A DNA stretch of 6,627 nucleotides from Oscillospiraceae bacterium (GTDB lineage Bacteria > Bacillota > Clostridia > Oscillospirales > Ruminococcaceae): NCBI GenBank assembly GCA_017416665.1, contig JAFQBO010000105.1:1-6627 (forward strand), in the 5' to 3' direction. Numbering within the stretch: position 1 is the first letter of the stretch; every line of letters begins with the position of its first letter. A program made the translations under genes and the position numbers. Shown here one piece after another: positions 3,959-6,627 of this stretch. A model generated the notes under the pieces. The model saw nothing but the letters and a program-made list of their open reading frames with translations, was not told the DNA's origin and did not search any database.

Positions 3959-6460
3959 ATGCCGGATAATAAACAAGTTGATGAGATCTTAAATGAATTT
4001 AAACCAGATGATGACAAACCGCTTTCCGGAAGAACGGACAGCGGTCAGCAAACCGGAAAAATACAGAATACGGGATATATAAACATTCCCACAGATACGA
4101 AAGGCAATACCGCTGTGTACAGTGCTGAACAGGCAAGACAGCTGGAGGAAACACTGCTCAAAAGACCTGTACCAAGTCATCAAAGCGGTAAATTTGCTGT
4201 TTCGGATATAAACAGACCAAATGTTTCCTACATAAATTCGGTTACGGAGGTTCGCAAAAACACTGCTGATCTTCCGCCGAGACCGACAGATCTTATAGAG
4301 GGATACGATGGTGCTGTAATGACTGCACAGCCACCTGATGAAACATATGTTCCTAAGGTGCGTAAAATGAGCAATTCAACACGAGCCAAGGAAATGCGTG
4401 CAAGAAAACGTAAGAAAAAACGCAAAAAGAAACTTGATTTTACTTATGCTGTTGAATCGCCGGACGGAATTTACACAAAGCCTGAAAAGAAAAGTAAAAA
4501 GTTCATAATTCAGCGTGAAACGGACGATATTCCGACATCTGTCGCAGATGACGGAAATTTTGTTCCTTTTTCGGAACAGTCCGATCCGAATGCTCTCGAT
4601 ATTAAAATAACAGAGCTTGATATGACCTCGGATAAGGAAAACAGTTCCGACGGAAAGAAAAAGAAACGTAAGAAAACAGATAAATACTACGACAAAAAAA
4701 ATACTGTCAGGGATTATGACAGCTTTGAGGATGCAAGAGAAATAAAGCGTGGAATCGCTGAAGTAAGGGAAAATATTTCGTTCAGAGTGGTTGTACTGCT
4801 TGTGATGACAATATTCAGCTGTTACATTTCAATGGGTTCGCAAATCGGTCTTCCGGTACCTGCCTTGCTGAGAAGTGACAGTTCGCCCGACATATACTGC
4901 TGGGTACAGTTGATTATACTTCTGCTTTCGGTGATTGTTTCGTTTTCGACATTCAGAAACGGACTTGCCTGCCTTTTAAGATTCCGTGCGGACAGTGACA
5001 GCCTTTCGGCGTTGTCGGTTCTGTCGTCAGCGGCGGCAACAACAGCGGCGGCACTGCTCGGCACTGATATGGTTGAAAGTGGTGGGATATACATATATGC
5101 TCCTGTTACGGTGCTTGGACTGTTTTTCAATGCAGTAGGCAAAAAAAAGATTTTAAGCCGTATGGCTATGAATTTTGATTATGTTTCAAAGGATAATGAC
5201 GCTCACGCCATTGTCTGTATTGAGGATGATGACAGAGCAGAAAGTCTTACAAGAGGTACAATCGGTGATTTCCCTATTCTTGCAACTATGAAGAAAACAA
5301 ATTTTATTAAGGATTTTGCAAGATATACATATTCTTCTGATACCGGTGACAGATACAGCCGTGCTCTTGCACCGATAAGTATTGTATTTTCACTCATTCT
5401 TGCGGCGGCGGTTACTTTGCTGAGAGTAAAAACTCTTGATATGTCGGCAATTGCTTATGCCCTGTTTATTTTTTCAGCAAGTATAAGTGCTTGTTTCTGT
5501 ATGGCAATACCGCTTATTGCAAATATCCCTCTTGAAAAGGCGGCTAAAAAGCATGTGAGAAACAGAGGCATTATGCTCGGCTATCAGAGTGTTGACGATT
5601 TCTATGACACAAATTCTGTCATGGTCGGTGCTGAAACTTTTTTCCCGACAGGTACCGTAAATCTGTGTTCTGTAAAGCTGTTTTCGGGTACTAAAATTGA
5701 AGATGCACTGCTTGAGGCGGCAAGTCTTACAAGTTACGGAAACAGTGTTTTAAAAGAACTTTTTTCTGATATTGTTGCAGATAAAAACAGACCGCTCAGT
5801 CGTGTTGAAAATTTTGTTTATGAACATTCAATGGGCCTTTGCGGCTGGATAAACAACAGAAGAATTCTCCTCGGAAACCGTGAACTTATGAACAATCATA
5901 AAATTGAGGGTATTCCGACTCTTACAAAGGAAAAGGAATTCACTGAAGGTGGTAAGGATGCACTTTATCTTTCTGTTTCGGGAAATCTTGCGGCAATGTT
6001 TATTATTGAAGTGACAGCAAGTACAGCTGTTGTAAAATGTATGAAACAGATGCTTAAAAAAGATATTGCAGTAATTGTAAAGAGTGTGGATCCATTTATC
6101 ACTATCAACAGACTTTCACAGCTGTTCCATTATCCTGATGAGCTTATAAAAATAATTCCTCAGAGAATGGTTAAGGATTTTGATGAGGAGACAAAACCTG
6201 AAAAGAAAGTGAGTGCATCAATGGCTTGCTCAGGACGTTTTACCTCGTTTATTCAGCTTATTATGGGTACAAAGCAGATACGAAAAACCGTTGCAATAGG
6301 TATTACACTTCAGCTTGCGGCAGCACTTCTGGGTTTTGTACTTGTTGCTATGAACAGCGTCCTGAACGCTTTTACAGCTATCACTCCTTCGATGATTTTC
6401 CTTTATCAGCTTGGTGTTACTATCTTAATAACGCTTGTTATGAAATTCAGAAAAGTATAA
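3959..6460 (+). CDS. Degenerate P1B-type P-type ATPase-like membrane protein (pseudo-ATPase)
   Basis: An 833-aa protein. Residues 1-270 are polar, repeat-free and probably disordered, with two basic clusters (147-158, RKRKKKRKKK; 233-239). Then come eight predicted helices (about 274-292, 313-331, 349-368, 377-394, 470-489, 496-520, 776-798, 806-828), with cytosolic parts after helix 4 (short) and after helix 6 (large), exactly as in P1B metal pumps. The segment GLCGWINNRRILLGNRELM (626-644) fits the nucleotide domain, and helix 6 carries CFC (512-514) where pumps have CPC. The phosphorylation motif DKTGT is replaced around VGAETFFPTGTV (556-567), TGDN by KSVDP (708-712), HP by SV (596-597), and neither TGE nor GDGxND can be found. 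It should therefore not form a phospho-enzyme or pump by the known cycle. The frame is intact over 2.5 kb, so it is a maintained protein and not a decayed gene. The ribosome binding site is modest (GGAG, 10 nt before the ATG). Function unknown; a sensory, scaffold or regulatory role is a guess. Confidence 0.75.
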   Translation: MPDNKQVDEILNEFKPDDDKPLSGRTDSGQQTGKIQNTGYINIPTDTKGNTAVYSAEQARQLEETLLKRPVPSHQSGKFAVSDINRPNVSYINSVTEVRKNTADLPPRPTDLIEGYDGAVMTAQPPDETYVPKVRKMSNSTRAKEMRARKRKKKRKKKLDFTYAVESPDGIYTKPEKKSKKFIIQRETDDIPTSVADDGNFVPFSEQSDPNALDIKITELDMTSDKENSSDGKKKKRKKTDKYYDKKNTVRDYDSFEDAREIKRGIAEVRENISFRVVVLLVMTIFSCYISMGSQIGLPVPALLRSDSSPDIYCWVQLIILLLSVIVSFSTFRNGLACLLRFRADSDSLSALSVLSSAAATTAAALLGTDMVESGGIYIYAPVTVLGLFFNAVGKKKILSRMAMNFDYVSKDNDAHAIVCIEDDDRAESLTRGTIGDFPILATMKKTNFIKDFARYTYSSDTGDRYSRALAPISIVFSLILAAAVTLLRVKTLDMSAIAYALFIFSASISACFCMAIPLIANIPLEKAAKKHVRNRGIMLGYQSVDDFYDTNSVMVGAETFFPTGTVNLCSVKLFSGTKIEDALLEAASLTSYGNSVLKELFSDIVADKNRPLSRVENFVYEHSMGLCGWINNRRILLGNRELMNNHKIEGIPTLTKEKEFTEGGKDALYLSVSGNLAAMFIIEVTASTAVVKCMKQMLKKDIAVIVKSVDPFITINRLSQLFHYPDELIKIIPQRMVKDFDEETKPEKKVSASMACSGRFTSFIQLIMGTKQIRKTVAIGITLQLAAALLGFVLVAMNSVLNAFTAITPSMIFLYQLGVTILITLVMKFRKV

Positions 6461-6464
6461 ATCA

Positions 6465-6488
6465 AAAGGACTGCTTCGGCAGTCCTTT
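6465..6488 (+). terminator. UUCG-loop hairpin terminator after the rlmB operon
   Basis: A perfect 10-bp stem (6465-6474 with 6479-6488) is closed by the extra-stable C(TTCG)G tetraloop, 4 nt after the stop codon of the 833-aa gene. The T tail is short (TTTC, partly inside the stem), so termination may be incomplete. This may explain the second terminator downstream. Confidence 0.8.
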
Positions 6489-6504
6489 CAGACTGTAGAA
6501 AAAC

Positions 6505-6550
6505 CTCAAATTTAATTTTCGTGCCGATTAAATCGGCAGGCAAACTTGAG
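6505..6550. other. Two-part stem-loop of unknown role
   Basis: An outer stem (6505-6513 with 6542-6550, 8 of 9 pairs) encloses an inner perfect 7-bp stem with a 3-nt loop (6522-6528 with 6532-6538, GCCGAT/ATCGGC core). It has no T tail, so it is not a terminator. It could be part of a small RNA, an mRNA 3' end structure, or a mobile-element remnant. Confidence 0.5.
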
Positions 6551-6563
6551 TATGACCAAAGTA

Positions 6564-6594
6564 AGGGGACGCTTTCTCTTGCAAAGCGTCCCCT
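6564..6594. other. GC-rich 12-bp hairpin
   Basis: A perfect stem (AGGGGACGCTTT at 6564-6575 with 6583-6594) closes a 7-nt loop. No T run follows directly on the plus strand, so alone it is not a classical terminator. It is only 1 nt from the next hairpin (6596-6626). Confidence 0.75.
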
Positions 6595-6595
6595 C

Positions 6596-6626
6596 TTGAA
6601 AAACAGCCCACTGGGCTGTTTTTCAA
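6596..6626. terminator. Bidirectional Rho-independent terminator
   Basis: A perfect 14-bp stem (6596-6609 with 6613-6626) has a GCCC/GGGC core and an A5/T5 flank on the two arms. Both strands therefore read as hairpin plus T run. It probably stops read-through from the rlmB operon and transcription from a gene beyond the right edge, which may be convergent. Confidence 0.85.
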
Positions 6627-6627
6627 T

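Noticed and set aside
4822..5142. Minus-strand open frame inside the pseudo-ATPase gene
   Set aside because: It is a shadow of the clear plus-strand gene, without a ribosome binding site or recognisable protein.
3959..6460. Functional heavy-metal exporting ATPase
   Set aside because: The phosphorylated Asp, the TGE and GDGxND motifs and the CPC metal site are all absent or altered, so a pump annotation would mislead.

Overview
The window looks like chromosomal DNA of a low-GC, Gram-positive anaerobe, most likely a clostridium of the Ruminococcus/Oscillospiraceae type. The reasons are AT-rich spacers, strong AGGAG-type ribosome binding sites, a good sigma-A promoter, hairpin terminators and the protein types present. 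This is inferred from style and content; no taxonomic marker gene is present. There are no tRNA, rRNA, CRISPR or transposase genes.

Layout. Positions 1-175 hold a short unexplained segment at the left edge and a terminator. Three genes then run leftwards (2410 to 176) as a compact operon: a peptidase-U32-like TIM-barrel protein with a Cys-rich putative Fe-S site, a YhhN/TMEM86-type membrane protein (lysoplasmalogenase family), and a SUKH (SMI1/KNR4) domain protein. A near-consensus promoter (TTGACT, 17 nt, TATAAT on the minus strand) sits at 2472-2500 and a 13-bp-stem terminator follows the last stop codon. A 389-bp divergent intergenic region (2411-2799) carries an AT-rich stretch beside a striking one-orientation cluster of DnaA-box-like 9-mers (2593-2709), including a 23-bp direct repeat.

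To the right, genes run rightwards: a small single-pass membrane protein of unknown function (85 aa), then rlmB (23S rRNA Gm2251 methyltransferase family) with its own promoter, and 31 bp later an 833-aa membrane protein. That last protein has the 8-helix layout of a P1B-type (heavy-metal) P-type ATPase, but every catalytic signature (DKTGT, TGE, HP, TGDN, GDGxND) is missing or replaced and the metal-site CPC reads CFC. It also carries a ~270-residue, Lys/Arg-rich, probably disordered N-terminal tail. It is read here as a pseudo-P-type ATPase and is the most unusual item in the window. The final 165 bp is a dense run of hairpins ending in a bidirectional terminator.

The leftward operon may combine lipid turnover (YhhN), an Fe-S U32-type modification enzyme and a SUKH accessory protein, but no shared pathway can be shown. 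The pairing of rlmB with the pseudo-ATPase suggests co-transcription; a functional link is only a hypothesis.
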